Assembly: GCA_964581895.1 (NCBI GenBank) | Contig: CAZOPR010000003.1 | Coordinates: forward strand, 186,001 to 250,000 | Direction: 5' to 3' | Length of the DNA: 64,000 nt | Origin: Exilispira sp964581895 | GTDB lineage: Bacteria > Spirochaetota > JAAYUW01 | Shown: one piece after another, positions 45,126 through 54,008 of the stretch | How the letters are laid out: each line of letters starts with the position of its first letter | Position numbering within the stretch: the stretch's first letter is position 1 | The notes under the pieces: generated by a model | Told to the model about the DNA's origin: nothing | What the model saw: only the letters and a program-made list of their open reading frames with translations | Database searches by the model: none | Position numbers and translations under genes: made by a program

Positions 45126-46718
45126 TTATTTTTTAAGAAGATATACTTCTTTTAATGGATGCATTCCAAGAATATTACCATAGAATCCTTTTACATAAAG
45201 TTGTAATGTATAAACATTTACATAGAAGTAAATAGGAATAATTGGTAATTCTGTCATAAGAATTTTTTCTGCTTCATAGAAAATTGCCATCCTCTTTTTT
45301 GGATCCTGTTCATATTTTGCTTTATCGATTAATTCATCATAATTTTTATTGCTCCAACCAGTATCATTATTCCCACCACCTGTTAACCACATATCAAGGA
45401 AAGTATTTGGATCGACATAGTCACCTATCCAACCTGCTCTTGCAACTTGATAATCATGCTGTTGTCTTCTATCAAGGTATACTTTCCATTCCTGGTTTTC
45501 AAGAAGGACATCTATTCCAAGATACTGTTTCCACATTTGTTGTATTGCTTCAGCAATCTTCTTATGTCCAGCTGATGTATTATAGAAAATAGTAATCGAG
45601 CCAAGACCTTTTCCGCCTGGATATCCAGCATCAGCTAAAAGTTTTTTAGCTTCTTCTACATTTTCACTAAAGCCTATATATCCTTTATATCCTGGCATAT
45701 TTGGAGGAACAAATGAATAAGCTGGGATTTGTCCTGCTTTTAAGATGTTTTCAATAAGATATTTTCTATTGATACTCATAGCTAAAGCTTTTCTAACTCT
45801 TACATCAAGTAAAGCATTATTTGTTTGTTTTGCTGGATCTACATTGATCATATAATAATATGTTCCAAGATATGGATCTGCATGATATTCTGGTTTTGTT
45901 TTCCATGTGTCCATCTGTTCTGTAGGAACTCCTTCTTGGAATTCAAGTTCACCTGCAGCAAATTGAGCTAAAGATGTACTATTGTCTTCATTTGCATAGA
46001 TAATAACTTTTGAAAGTTTAACTTTTGCTGCATCCCAGTATCTATCATTTTTAACTAAAGTAATATGATCATTTGGATACCATTCAACAAGTTTAAATGG
46101 ACCATTACATACAATATTGTCTTTTAAGTACCATTTGTCACTTCCAACTTTATCTATAACATGTTTAGGAACTGGCATATATGTCTGGAAGGACATTAAA
46201 GAGATAAAAAATGGTGTAGGAGATTCTAATGTAACTTGTAAAGTATATTTATCAACAACTTTGATACCGACATCTTCAGCTTTCCCTTGACCTTCTGTAT
46301 AAGCTTGTGCGCCTTTTATATACCAGAGTTGATATGCATATTCTGCTGCTGTTTCTGGAGCCAATGCTCTTAACCAGGAGTACTTAAAAGTTTCTGCATC
46401 GATTGGAGTGCCATCAGACCATTTAGCATTGGTTCTAAGCTTAAAAGTATATACAAGACCATCTTTTGAAATAGTCCAGCTTTTAGCAACACCTGGAAGT
46501 GGCTGCAAAGTTTCTGGATGATAAGCTGTAAGTCCTTCAAAGATCTGCATAGCAATTCTAAACTCTGGAACACCAGTCATAATGGCTGGATCCAATGTCT
46601 GAGGTTCTGTTCCATTGTTCATTCTAAATACCATCTCTTTACTTTGACCGATTAAAAAAGTTCCAGCTACAACAAAGAGAATGGCAACGACAAAGAGAAT
46701 AATAAGTTTTTTTTTCAT
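45126..46718 (-). CDS. oppA: Oligopeptide-binding protein OppA
   Basis: 530 residues. Signal peptide MKKKLIILFVVAILFVVAGT; no lipobox Cys is visible, so it is likely periplasmic rather than lipid-anchored. The SBP family 5 core is plain: NNGTEPQTLDPAIMTGVPE, LRTNAKWSDGTPIDAETFKYSW and the C-terminal EAEKILMTELPIIPIYFY. Captures peptides for OppBCDF. Strong AAGGAGG site and its own promoter candidate. Confidence 0.95.
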   Translation of the reverse strand: MKKKLIILFVVAILFVVAGTFLIGQSKEMVFRMNNGTEPQTLDPAIMTGVPEFRIAMQIFEGLTAYHPETLQPLPGVAKSWTISKDGLVYTFKLRTNAKWSDGTPIDAETFKYSWLRALAPETAAEYAYQLWYIKGAQAYTEGQGKAEDVGIKVVDKYTLQVTLESPTPFFISLMSFQTYMPVPKHVIDKVGSDKWYLKDNIVCNGPFKLVEWYPNDHITLVKNDRYWDAAKVKLSKVIIYANEDNSTSLAQFAAGELEFQEGVPTEQMDTWKTKPEYHADPYLGTYYYMINVDPAKQTNNALLDVRVRKALAMSINRKYLIENILKAGQIPAYSFVPPNMPGYKGYIGFSENVEEAKKLLADAGYPGGKGLGSITIFYNTSAGHKKIAEAIQQMWKQYLGIDVLLENQEWKVYLDRRQQHDYQVARAGWIGDYVDPNTFLDMWLTGGGNNDTGWSNKNYDELIDKAKYEQDPKKRMAIFYEAEKILMTELPIIPIYFYVNVYTLQLYVKGFYGNILGMHPLKEVYLLKK

Positions 46719-46752
46719 GAAAGATTTCCTCCTTATTTTAAGAAATCTAAAT

Positions 46753-46783
46753 AATATATGCTATAAAAATTTATCTTTGTCAA
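46753..46783 (-). promoter_or_regulatory. Candidate oppA promoter
   Basis: Perfect -35 TTGACA (46783-46778 on the minus strand) and a -10-like TATATT (46758-46753) with a 19-base spacer, slightly long. It lies in the 69-base gap between the small membrane-protein gene and oppA. Confidence 0.5.
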
Positions 46784-46787
46784 TATT

Positions 46788-47315
46788 TTATAAAAAATTT
46801 TTTAATTCTTCTAAAAAATTATTAAAAATCTGTTCATTCCCTTTTCCAAAAGATATTCTATATATCTTCCCACTTTTCATTTCAATCGAAATCAAATATT
46901 CTTTACTTTTACCTGAATAATAACCAGAAGGAACATTTTCTTTGTTAATAGAACTATATCTTCTATCAGCCTTTTCTAAAACATCAGATGAAATACAACT
47001 GATATCCTTAAAATCCAATTTTTTGCTTATAACAAAAGGGAAGATTCCCTTTTTTCTTATAATTTGTGATTTTGTTAATAGAAGTAAAAAACTATCTACT
47101 AAAAATGAATAAATAAAAGCCAACATAAAAATTAACCCAAAGATAATAACCCCAAATATATTTAATTTTCTGCTACTTTCAAGAATCTCAAAATAAATCA
47201 TAATTAAGGAAAATAAAAGTAAAAAAATAGCCTGAATTCTTATTGAAAATGAAAAAAAGATACTATAACCATCTTTAATTTTTCTTAAATCATACCATTT
47301 TGTATTTTTCTGCAT
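46788..47315 (-). CDS. Small membrane protein with C-terminal PH-like domain
   Basis: 175 residues. Two hydrophobic helices (about 25-45 and 53-78) are followed by a soluble region starting SQIIRKKGIFPFVISKKLDFKDIS, whose strand pattern fits a bacterial PH-type (bPH_2) fold. No catalytic motif. GGAGG lies 13 bases before the ATG, a long spacing. It precedes oppA on the same strand but oppA has its own promoter candidate. Function unknown. Confidence 0.65.
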   Translation of the reverse strand: MQKNTKWYDLRKIKDGYSIFFSFSIRIQAIFLLLFSLIMIYFEILESSRKLNIFGVIIFGLIFMLAFIYSFLVDSFLLLLTKSQIIRKKGIFPFVISKKLDFKDISCISSDVLEKADRRYSSINKENVPSGYYSGKSKEYLISIEMKSGKIYRISFGKGNEQIFNNFLEELKNFL

Positions 47316-47636
47316 AAAAAAATTTAAACCTCCAACTTGACTTTAATTTAATTTAGAAAAAATAAAATTCAAAAATTTTTTAAATTTACTTTTTAAAAAA
47401 AAGATAGCACTTGCATATTTGAATTGTATGTCTAATTTCTTAACTATAGAAGACAAAAAAGTGATATAAAAGTGATACGAAAAAAATAAAAAAGTAATAG
47501 AAAAAACAATACAAAAACAATAAAAAATATAATACAAAAGCAATAAAAAAGTCATATTGATATATTACAAAAAATGTAATGTAAAAAATATATTCAAAAC
47601 ATAAAATATAAATATGAATTTAGGTTGGTTAAATTT
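47316..47636. other. AT-rich divergent spacer
   Basis: 321 bases between the divergent membrane-protein and U32 peptidase genes. From 47455 on it is A-rich with short repeats (AAAAGTGATA twice, ACAATAAAAAA twice). No convincing hairpin or gene. Confidence 0.5.
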
Positions 47637-49058
47637 ATGAGTAAAATCTTTAAACCCACACTTTATTCTCCTGCTGGTGATATTAAAAAAGGATTAAGTG
47701 CTTTATTCTATGGCGCAGATGGCGTTTATATCGGGCTTGATAAATTTGGTTTAAGGAAAACTCAAGAAATTGATTTTAATGAATTGAAAGAATTTATTAA
47801 TATTGCTCATCAAAATGATAAAAAAGTTGATATAACATTAAATGCCTACTTAAAAAATGATGAAATAGAAGAGCTTAAAAATTATTTAGAAAAGATAATT
47901 TCGTTAAAACCAGATTCAATAATATTTTCAGACCCTTCAGTTATTCTTATATATTTTGATTTAATTGAAAAACTTTCCAAAAGCTTAAAACTAGAATTTT
48001 TACCTATACTTACATTATCTACCCAATCGAATACAACAAACTTTTATTCTATGAAATTCTGGGCGAAACAGGGAGTTAAACGAATAGTTTCAGCAAGAGA
48101 GTTGACTTTACTGGAAATTTATCAAATAAAAAAGGAAGAAAAAAAACAAAAGTTAGATTTTGAATTAGAAGTATTTGTTCATGGGGCGATGTGCGTTTCT
48201 TTATCTGGAAGATGTCTCTTATCTTTATACATGACAAATAAAAAATTCTCCAAAAAAGTTAGTGAACATCAAAGGGATGCAAATAGAGGAGAATGTGTTC
48301 ATCCTTGTAGATTTGCATATCTTGTCGAACAATCCCGAAAAGATGAATATTTCCCAATTGAAGAGGATGGTAGATATTCTTACATTTTATCTTCTAAAGA
48401 TCTTTGTCTGCTTTACTATATTCCTCTTTTTCTCTTTTCTTCGGTGGATGCATTTAAGATTGAAGGAAGAATGAAATCCTCTTTATATACCTCATCAATA
48501 ACCTTTGCATATAGAAAAGCCATAGATAAGGCATATGAGATTTTTAAGGATATTGAAGTAGAAGAAAAAGATTTGATTAGATATTTAGAAAACCCTTCAT
48601 CTTTCCTATATGATTTTTCAGATTGGAAAAATTTCGTGGATAAAATAAATATTTATACAGATCTTGCATCTCATAGACCTTACACAACTGGTTTTTACTT
48701 TTTCCAAGAACATCCAGATTATATGATGCCACTGGATAACAGCCAACTTATACAACCTTATTTAATAGTTGCCGAATATATAGGTAACAGCTTGGGAAAA
48801 GAAAGATTAAAACCTAACCAATTTGTTATTTTTGCAAAAAATAGCATTAAAATTGAAGACTCATTATTTTTTCTCTTTTGTAAAAATGGAATCTTTAGCT
48901 TAAAAAACTTTAAAATACTTGATTTAACTCAAAATCCAATAACTTTAATACAACATTCTAAAAATTATATTATAGAATTTGAAGAAAACTTATTAAGTTT
49001 AACAGATTTATCAAAAGATCAGATATTTTTTATTTTTTGCGAAAATAAAAATAAATGA
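47637..49058 (+). CDS. U32-family peptidase
   Basis: 473 residues from ATG 47637 (an in-frame TTG at 47625 is less likely). N-terminal YSPAGDIKKGLSALFYGADGVYIG, VFVHGAMCVSLSGRCLLS and the Cys-rich ANRGECVHPCRF are the U32 signatures; the four Cys probably bind a metal or cluster. Family members range from collagen-type proteases to RNA hydroxylation factors (TrhP/RlhA), so proteolysis is not certain. ATGA overlap couples it to the hydrolase gene downstream. Confidence 0.88.
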   Translation: MSKIFKPTLYSPAGDIKKGLSALFYGADGVYIGLDKFGLRKTQEIDFNELKEFINIAHQNDKKVDITLNAYLKNDEIEELKNYLEKIISLKPDSIIFSDPSVILIYFDLIEKLSKSLKLEFLPILTLSTQSNTTNFYSMKFWAKQGVKRIVSARELTLLEIYQIKKEEKKQKLDFELEVFVHGAMCVSLSGRCLLSLYMTNKKFSKKVSEHQRDANRGECVHPCRFAYLVEQSRKDEYFPIEEDGRYSYILSSKDLCLLYYIPLFLFSSVDAFKIEGRMKSSLYTSSITFAYRKAIDKAYEIFKDIEVEEKDLIRYLENPSSFLYDFSDWKNFVDKINIYTDLASHRPYTTGFYFFQEHPDYMMPLDNSQLIQPYLIVAEYIGNSLGKERLKPNQFVIFAKNSIKIEDSLFFLFCKNGIFSLKNFKILDLTQNPITLIQHSKNYIIEFEENLLSLTDLSKDQIFFIFCENKNK

Positions 49059-49864
49059 ATACATCAAAAAAAAATGAAATTTTTGACAAAAGTGATTCTG
49101 TAATTTTTTTGATACATGGATTTTCTGGTTCAAGCTTAAATAATAAAATTCTTGAAGATAATTTTATTAAAGATGGATTTAAGGTAATATCTTTTGACCT
49201 TCCAGGGCATGGTGAAGATTCTGATAATTTTAATAAAAAAAACTGGAAGGATTGGTTAAAAGAAGTTGAATATCAGTTTGATAAAATTAAAAGTTATAAA
49301 AATATCATAATAATTGGTTTTTCAATTGGTGCAAATTTAGCATTAATCTTATATAATAAACTTGATTTTAATTTTAAAGAAAAGATAAAATTAATACTTT
49401 TAGCTCCAGCCTTTTCAGCAAACAAAAAATTTTTCCCGAGCTTACTTAATGTTTTGATAGGATATTTATTTAATAAAAGATACAAGCTTAAATCTGCAAA
49501 TCCTGGTTGCAATAGCCCGACTTATAAAAATTATTACAAGAACAATATTTCAAATATCTCTACTAAAAGATTTTTTGATCTTTATTTATTAATAAGAAAA
49601 GGAAGAAAATTTATTATAAAAGTTGATTCTCCTATTTTGATCTTTCATTCAAAAAAAGATGTTATAAGCTTTTATAATGAAAGCTTAAAAATTTTTAAGA
49701 GGATAAAATCTAACTTTAAAGTATTTATAACTCTTAAAAAATCTAATCATTTCATACAATTAGACTATGAAAAAGAGATTGTTTACACTTTATCTAAAAT
49801 ATTTATCGAAAATGATTTTGAAAGTTTTATTTCTAGTAAAATTGTAAAATTTTATCTTATTTAA
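49055..49864 (+). CDS. Alpha/beta-hydrolase (lysophospholipase/esterase-like)
   Basis: 269 residues. Oxyanion loop LIHGFSGSS, nucleophile Ser90 in IGFSIGANLAL, and a C-terminal His in SNHFIQLD; the Asp is probably in the FHSKKDVIS turn. This is the pattern of monoacylglycerol-lipase-like serine esterases. It shares ATGA with the preceding gene and is convergent with the TPR lipoprotein gene, whose stop abuts its own. Substrate unknown. Confidence 0.85.
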   Translation: MNTSKKNEIFDKSDSVIFLIHGFSGSSLNNKILEDNFIKDGFKVISFDLPGHGEDSDNFNKKNWKDWLKEVEYQFDKIKSYKNIIIIGFSIGANLALILYNKLDFNFKEKIKLILLAPAFSANKKFFPSLLNVLIGYLFNKRYKLKSANPGCNSPTYKNYYKNNISNISTKRFFDLYLLIRKGRKFIIKVDSPILIFHSKKDVISFYNESLKIFKRIKSNFKVFITLKKSNHFIQLDYEKEIVYTLSKIFIENDFESFISSKIVKFYLI

Positions 49865-51022
49865 TCAACCATTTCCACCACTACTGCTACTACTTAAAGC
49901 TTGCAATTTTGCAGTACACATTTGAATATAGTTTTGAACATCTTTATAGTTTGGATTATATTTTGCAATCTTTTGAAAAAGCTCTAATGCTTTATCATAT
50001 ACTTTTTGATTAAATAGTTCAACAGCCTGGTTATACCATGCAAGAAGTGTATCATTTATTCCTTTTTGAATTTTAGAATATAATTCATTTATATCCTTAT
50101 AATTAGGGTCAAAATTAAGTACCTTTTTAGCATAATCTTCAGCAGCAAAATAATCCTGTTTATTGAATGCATCAAAGCATTTCTGATAATATTTTTCAAT
50201 ATTCAAAATAATATCTATCTTATCAAGATAGGGTTTTATTGCTTTTTTATCATAGCCAAGATCAAGCGCTAATTTAAAATATTTTTGAGCCGTATTATAA
50301 TCTTTTTTCTCAAAAGCTTCTTTACCTTTATTAAAATAGCTTAATGCTGCTTTTTCTCTTTCTTCTTTAACTTTTTGAATTCCGTTTTTTGCTTCTAAAT
50401 TATTCGGATCAAATAAAAGTACTGTTTTATAAAGTTTCTCAGCTTCATCAAATTTTTGATTTTCAAGTAACTTTTTAGCATTTTCAAGATATTTTTGTAT
50501 CTCTTTTTTTATAATTTCATTATTCTTAGCAAAAAAATCTTTAGCTTGTTTATTTTCTGGATCTATTTTTAATACCTTCCCCCAATAACTTGCTGCAGTA
50601 ATTATGTCTTTATTTTTTTCATATTTTTGTGCTAAAGCAATATAATCTGATAGTTTTTTACGCTTAAATTCTCTTATTTTATCAAGATATTCTTCAGCTA
50701 CTTTAGAACCATTAGTATAAACCCAAACATATAAAAATCCTAAACCTGCTTGATAAAGCATGTCATAATCTTCATCTGCGATAGCAGTATTATATAGGGC
50801 TATAGATTGATTCAATATTGAAGATAGAATTCCATCGAAAGTTAAAAATTCTACTGGATTTTTTTTTAATATAGTTAAATCATATTCCGAGTATTTCGCT
50901 TTTGCCTTTTTTACCATTTCTGGATCGGCTTTTATAGAACTTGTAGCTGTTTGACAGGATGATAGCAATAGCAAAAAAATTGATAAAATAATGATTATAG
51001 AGATAAAAAAATTTTTTTTCAT
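49865..51022 (-). CDS. TPR-repeat lipoprotein
   Basis: 385 residues. Lipoprotein signal with lipobox LLSSC (Cys22). From about residue 120 there are at least five TPR-like helix pairs with the A-x-x-Y-x-x-A-L pattern (AKKYEKNKDIITAASYW, AEKLYKTVLLFDPN, AQKYFKLALDLG, AEDYAKKVLNFDPN, ALELFQKIAKYNPN). It ends in a short Ser/Gly tail. Likely a periplasmic scaffold. It lies 23 bases after the adenylate cyclase gene on the same strand, so they may share a pathway. AAGGAC ribosome-binding site. Confidence 0.85.
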   Translation of the reverse strand: MKKNFFISIIIILSIFLLLLSSCQTATSSIKADPEMVKKAKAKYSEYDLTILKKNPVEFLTFDGILSSILNQSIALYNTAIADEDYDMLYQAGLGFLYVWVYTNGSKVAEEYLDKIREFKRKKLSDYIALAQKYEKNKDIITAASYWGKVLKIDPENKQAKDFFAKNNEIIKKEIQKYLENAKKLLENQKFDEAEKLYKTVLLFDPNNLEAKNGIQKVKEEREKAALSYFNKGKEAFEKKDYNTAQKYFKLALDLGYDKKAIKPYLDKIDIILNIEKYYQKCFDAFNKQDYFAAEDYAKKVLNFDPNYKDINELYSKIQKGINDTLLAWYNQAVELFNQKVYDKALELFQKIAKYNPNYKDVQNYIQMCTAKLQALSSSSSGGNG

Positions 51023-51045
51023 TTTTTTGTCCTTACTTTTAATTT

Positions 51046-52419
51046 TTATACCTTTTTCTTATATACTGGAAGTGGTTGACTTTTCCCTTTTACAGAAATC
51101 ATCTCAGGACCTTCGAATCCATTGATTTTAGCTGTCTTATAAGTAGTTTCACAGATTACTAATTCTTTAGGTTTTGCATGACTACACAACCTTGATGCTG
51201 TATTTACAATATCTCCTATCGTAGCAGCTTCTTTTCTTTCTGAACTACCAATATTTCCTACTATTACTTTACCTGTAGCAATCCCTATTCCAATATAGAC
51301 TTTATCTGTTATCCACTCCTTTTGAATTTCATAAGAAGCTTTTAATGCATTAAGTTCTTTATTTTCACCCTTGAACAATGCCATTACCGAATCACCAATG
51401 AATTTATCTATATCTCCCCCATATTTTTTTATGATATTTACCTGAAAATCAAGCAAAGAATTTAATAAATCCATAACTTCTTTTGGATCATGTGACTCTG
51501 AATAGGATGTAAAACCTCTTATATCAGAAAAGAAAACAGTATATTCCTGATAACTTGGTTCTATATTTTCCGAAAATTGTGCCGATTTTTTAACCATTTC
51601 TATTGTACTTTGAGAGACATATGAACCTAAAAGTTGCCTTTCTTTTATAGCATCAAGCATATTGTTAAATTCTTTCATTAAAGATTCAAGTTCATCTTTA
51701 CCGCTTGGTGGAATTTTAGTGAATTGACCTGCAGAAAGATTTTTTACTGCACCAACAATGATATATATTCTTTTTGTAAGAAGCAGAGTTATACCCCAAA
51801 TAAGAACCAATGCCAAAGTTAAAAATAACAGATTAACAATAAATGATTGTGTTCTTAATTTGCTTTGTTCTTTATAAAATCTATCATAAGAGATAACTGT
51901 GGCTACATAACCAGGATATTCAGTACCACCAGACCACTGAAAAGGAACTCTGTAAATCAAAATACCAAGATTATTTAGACCCTTCTTATATTTTTTTGAG
52001 TAAAAATTGTTTTCATTATTAAAAAAACCAGAAACTTTAGGTGAAAGAGTATTATTTTCCAAGATTTCGAAAGGGAATTTTTGGTTTACATCAGATATAT
52101 TTTGTGGAAAAGACAAAACTCCATCTTTATCAAATATGACAATATCTTCTAAATCATGAAATTTACCTTCATTTCTTTTTACTTCGAATATTTCTCTTCT
52201 TACATCATTTATGGTCATTTCATCAATTTTAGCAAGTCTAAAAGTTGTCAATGGTGAAGCAATACTTCTTCCAACAACAAGCAAAAATTCTTCAAAACTT
52301 GCGTTTGCTTGATCAACTAACATTTTTTGACTTTTATTTGAAATATACAAAGTCAAACTTGTTGCAGCAATAAGGTATATTATTAGAAAAGATAAAATAT
52401 ACTTTGCTTTTAAGTTCAT
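51046..52419 (-). CDS. Membrane class III adenylate cyclase with HAMP domain
   Basis: 457 residues. Membrane helix (8-28), extracytoplasmic sensor region (about 30-190), second helix (193-215), HAMP linker, then a cyclase catalytic domain. Metal-binding Asp299 (FSDIRGF) and Asp343 (KFIGDS) are present. Lys339 and Asp403 (IGDIVNTASR) are the pair that selects ATP over GTP, and Asn406/Arg410 are the transition-state residues, so it should make cAMP. AAGGGG ribosome-binding site. The signal sensed is unknown. Confidence 0.92.
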   Translation of the reverse strand: MNLKAKYILSFLIIYLIAATSLTLYISNKSQKMLVDQANASFEEFLLVVGRSIASPLTTFRLAKIDEMTINDVRREIFEVKRNEGKFHDLEDIVIFDKDGVLSFPQNISDVNQKFPFEILENNTLSPKVSGFFNNENNFYSKKYKKGLNNLGILIYRVPFQWSGGTEYPGYVATVISYDRFYKEQSKLRTQSFIVNLLFLTLALVLIWGITLLLTKRIYIIVGAVKNLSAGQFTKIPPSGKDELESLMKEFNNMLDAIKERQLLGSYVSQSTIEMVKKSAQFSENIEPSYQEYTVFFSDIRGFTSYSESHDPKEVMDLLNSLLDFQVNIIKKYGGDIDKFIGDSVMALFKGENKELNALKASYEIQKEWITDKVYIGIGIATGKVIVGNIGSSERKEAATIGDIVNTASRLCSHAKPKELVICETTYKTAKINGFEGPEMISVKGKSQPLPVYKKKV

Positions 52420-52525
52420 TTTTACCCCTTTACTTTACATAGATTAATATAACTCAAAAATTAAAAAGCACAAGAGAATTAGAGATTTATTTATGTTTTT
52501 TATTTATAATTATTATTAATTTAAT

Positions 52526-52870
52526 TTAATTTCTGTTAAAGTGTTTCATATCATCGGGAATTTCAATAGAAAATTCAATTAATCCAGCAACTTTACCATC
52601 TTTATACCAGGGAGTTTGATGTATTAGTTTTTTTATACCATTTTTTAATATTGTATAAGTATTTTTTTCTCCATGTTCAATCAACCTTTGTAAAATTTCT
52701 TTTGAATTATTATTGTGGCAGTTCAAAAGATTTTTGCCTATAAGAAAACCATACTTCTCGAAGGTTTTTTTCGCTTTTTCATTCATATAGATAATAGTGA
52801 AATTTTTATCACATATAGTTATAGAAACATCAATATCATTGAAAACCTCAATATTTCCCTTAATATCCAT
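52526..52870 (-). CDS. Small stand-alone PAS-domain protein
   Basis: 114 residues consisting of one PAS fold: SITICDKNFTIIYMNEKAKK near the start and KKLIHQTPWYKDGKVAGLIEFS near the end. The segment LLNCHNNNSKEILQRLI resembles PAS proteins often adjacent to DUF438 in anaerobes, where a His or Cys could hold a ligand. AGGAGA ribosome-binding site. It lies upstream of the adenylate cyclase on the same strand with a 106-base gap. Confidence 0.85.
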   Translation of the reverse strand: MDIKGNIEVFNDIDVSITICDKNFTIIYMNEKAKKTFEKYGFLIGKNLLNCHNNNSKEILQRLIEHGEKNTYTILKNGIKKLIHQTPWYKDGKVAGLIEFSIEIPDDMKHFNRN

Positions 52871-53178
52871 TTTTTCTCCTTTTCTTCCTTATTTTTGAAT
52901 TTATTCAAATTTTAAAATGAATTAAATTTAACTTTGTATTTTCCTAAATAATTTACATAAATTATTCAGGTTAAAAATCAGATTTAAAGAAGCAAGAGAA
53001 TTTCAATATAAAATAAAACTAATTTATACATTAAAGCAATTGACAAGTTAGACCTAAAATTCTTATTTTCAATCTTTATTCTATTTTGATTTTTTATTTT
53101 TATATGTTAATAATTTAAGTAGATATTTATTTAAGCGATAAATATTTAATAAATATAGTTTTTTCTGGAGAAATTAAA
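52871..53178. other. Divergent AT-rich spacer
   Basis: 308 bases between the PAS gene and the small lipoprotein gene. No clear promoter or hairpin was seen apart from the CTGGAG ribosome-binding site at its right end. Confidence 0.5.
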
Positions 53179-53658
53179 ATGGGAAAAAAAATATCAATTA
53201 TACTCATTTTTTTACTACTTTTTATCATAGTAAGTTGTTCTTCTGATCTTTCAAATATTATTAAAAAAGTTGAAAATATAAATATTAAAGCATATAAAAT
53301 CAAAGGAATTATAACCAAGATTTACTTTTTAGATACTGATAAAATATATTTATATGAGATTTCGAGTGAGAAAGTCGAAAAGAATTTCGCTCTTTTAGTA
53401 AGCAATAATAAATATAGAAGAGGAGATAAGTTAGATTTAGTTATAGAAGCTTTTAAGTTATCCTCTAAAACTTATGAACAGACAAAGGAAGATTATTGGT
53501 CAATATTAAAAAATTATATACAGAAAAAAACACTATTTTCAAATACAGAAATCATTTTGCTTGTAAAAAAAATTGATATAATTGTTAACCAGTATCTTTT
53601 GAATAATGAATCGCTTGTTATTCTTTTAGAGTCTCACCAAAATACAACTACTGAATAA
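53179..53658 (+). CDS. Small lipoprotein, function unknown
   Basis: 159 residues. Signal peptide with lipobox IIVSC (Cys21). The mature part is mixed strand and helix without recognised domains; a strand-rich portion around residues 45-95 (IKGIITKIYFLDTDKIYLYE and so on) could be an OB-like fold. CTGGAG ribosome-binding site. Monocistronic, followed by 350 bases of low-complexity sequence. Confidence 0.7.
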   Translation: MGKKISIILIFLLLFIIVSCSSDLSNIIKKVENINIKAYKIKGIITKIYFLDTDKIYLYEISSEKVEKNFALLVSNNKYRRGDKLDLVIEAFKLSSKTYEQTKEDYWSILKNYIQKKTLFSNTEIILLVKKIDIIVNQYLLNNESLVILLESHQNTTTE

Positions 53659-54008
53659 TTTTTAAACTTTGATTAAAATATATTTTGTAATTTTTCTTTT
53701 CTTAACATTTGGTAAAAATAAATTCTATTAAAATTTAATTTTATTAAAAATAAGTTTTACTAAAAGCAAATTTTATTAGGAAAAAATTTTATTATTAAAA
53801 AATTTTTAATTTGAAAAATAATTTTGATTAAAAAATATTTTTGGAAAACTCCATTAAATAAATGCTTTTTATACTAAAATAATTTTAATACAAAAATGAT
53901 TTTAATATAAAAATAATTTTAGTAAAAAAATAATTTTATTATTGAAATATTTTTTTTAGCAAAAAACATAATATTTTAGATGATTTTATAAATTATGAAG
54001 GAGAAACT
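53659..54008. other. Low-complexity AT-rich spacer before metG
   Basis: 350 bases made mostly of short A/T runs, with repeated AAAATAATTTTA-like blocks between 53870 and 53945. No SAM riboswitch or T-box structure was recognised. The spacer ends with the metG site GAAGGAG. Confidence 0.5.

Noticed and set aside
47343..47555. Minus-strand ORF of 70 codons, Phe- and Tyr-rich
   Set aside because: It arises from an A-rich low-complexity spacer read in reverse, lacks a ribosome-binding site and has no domain pattern.
53659..54008. SAM riboswitch or T-box ahead of metG
   Set aside because: The leader is low-complexity AT sequence without conserved stems, a specifier loop or a terminator.
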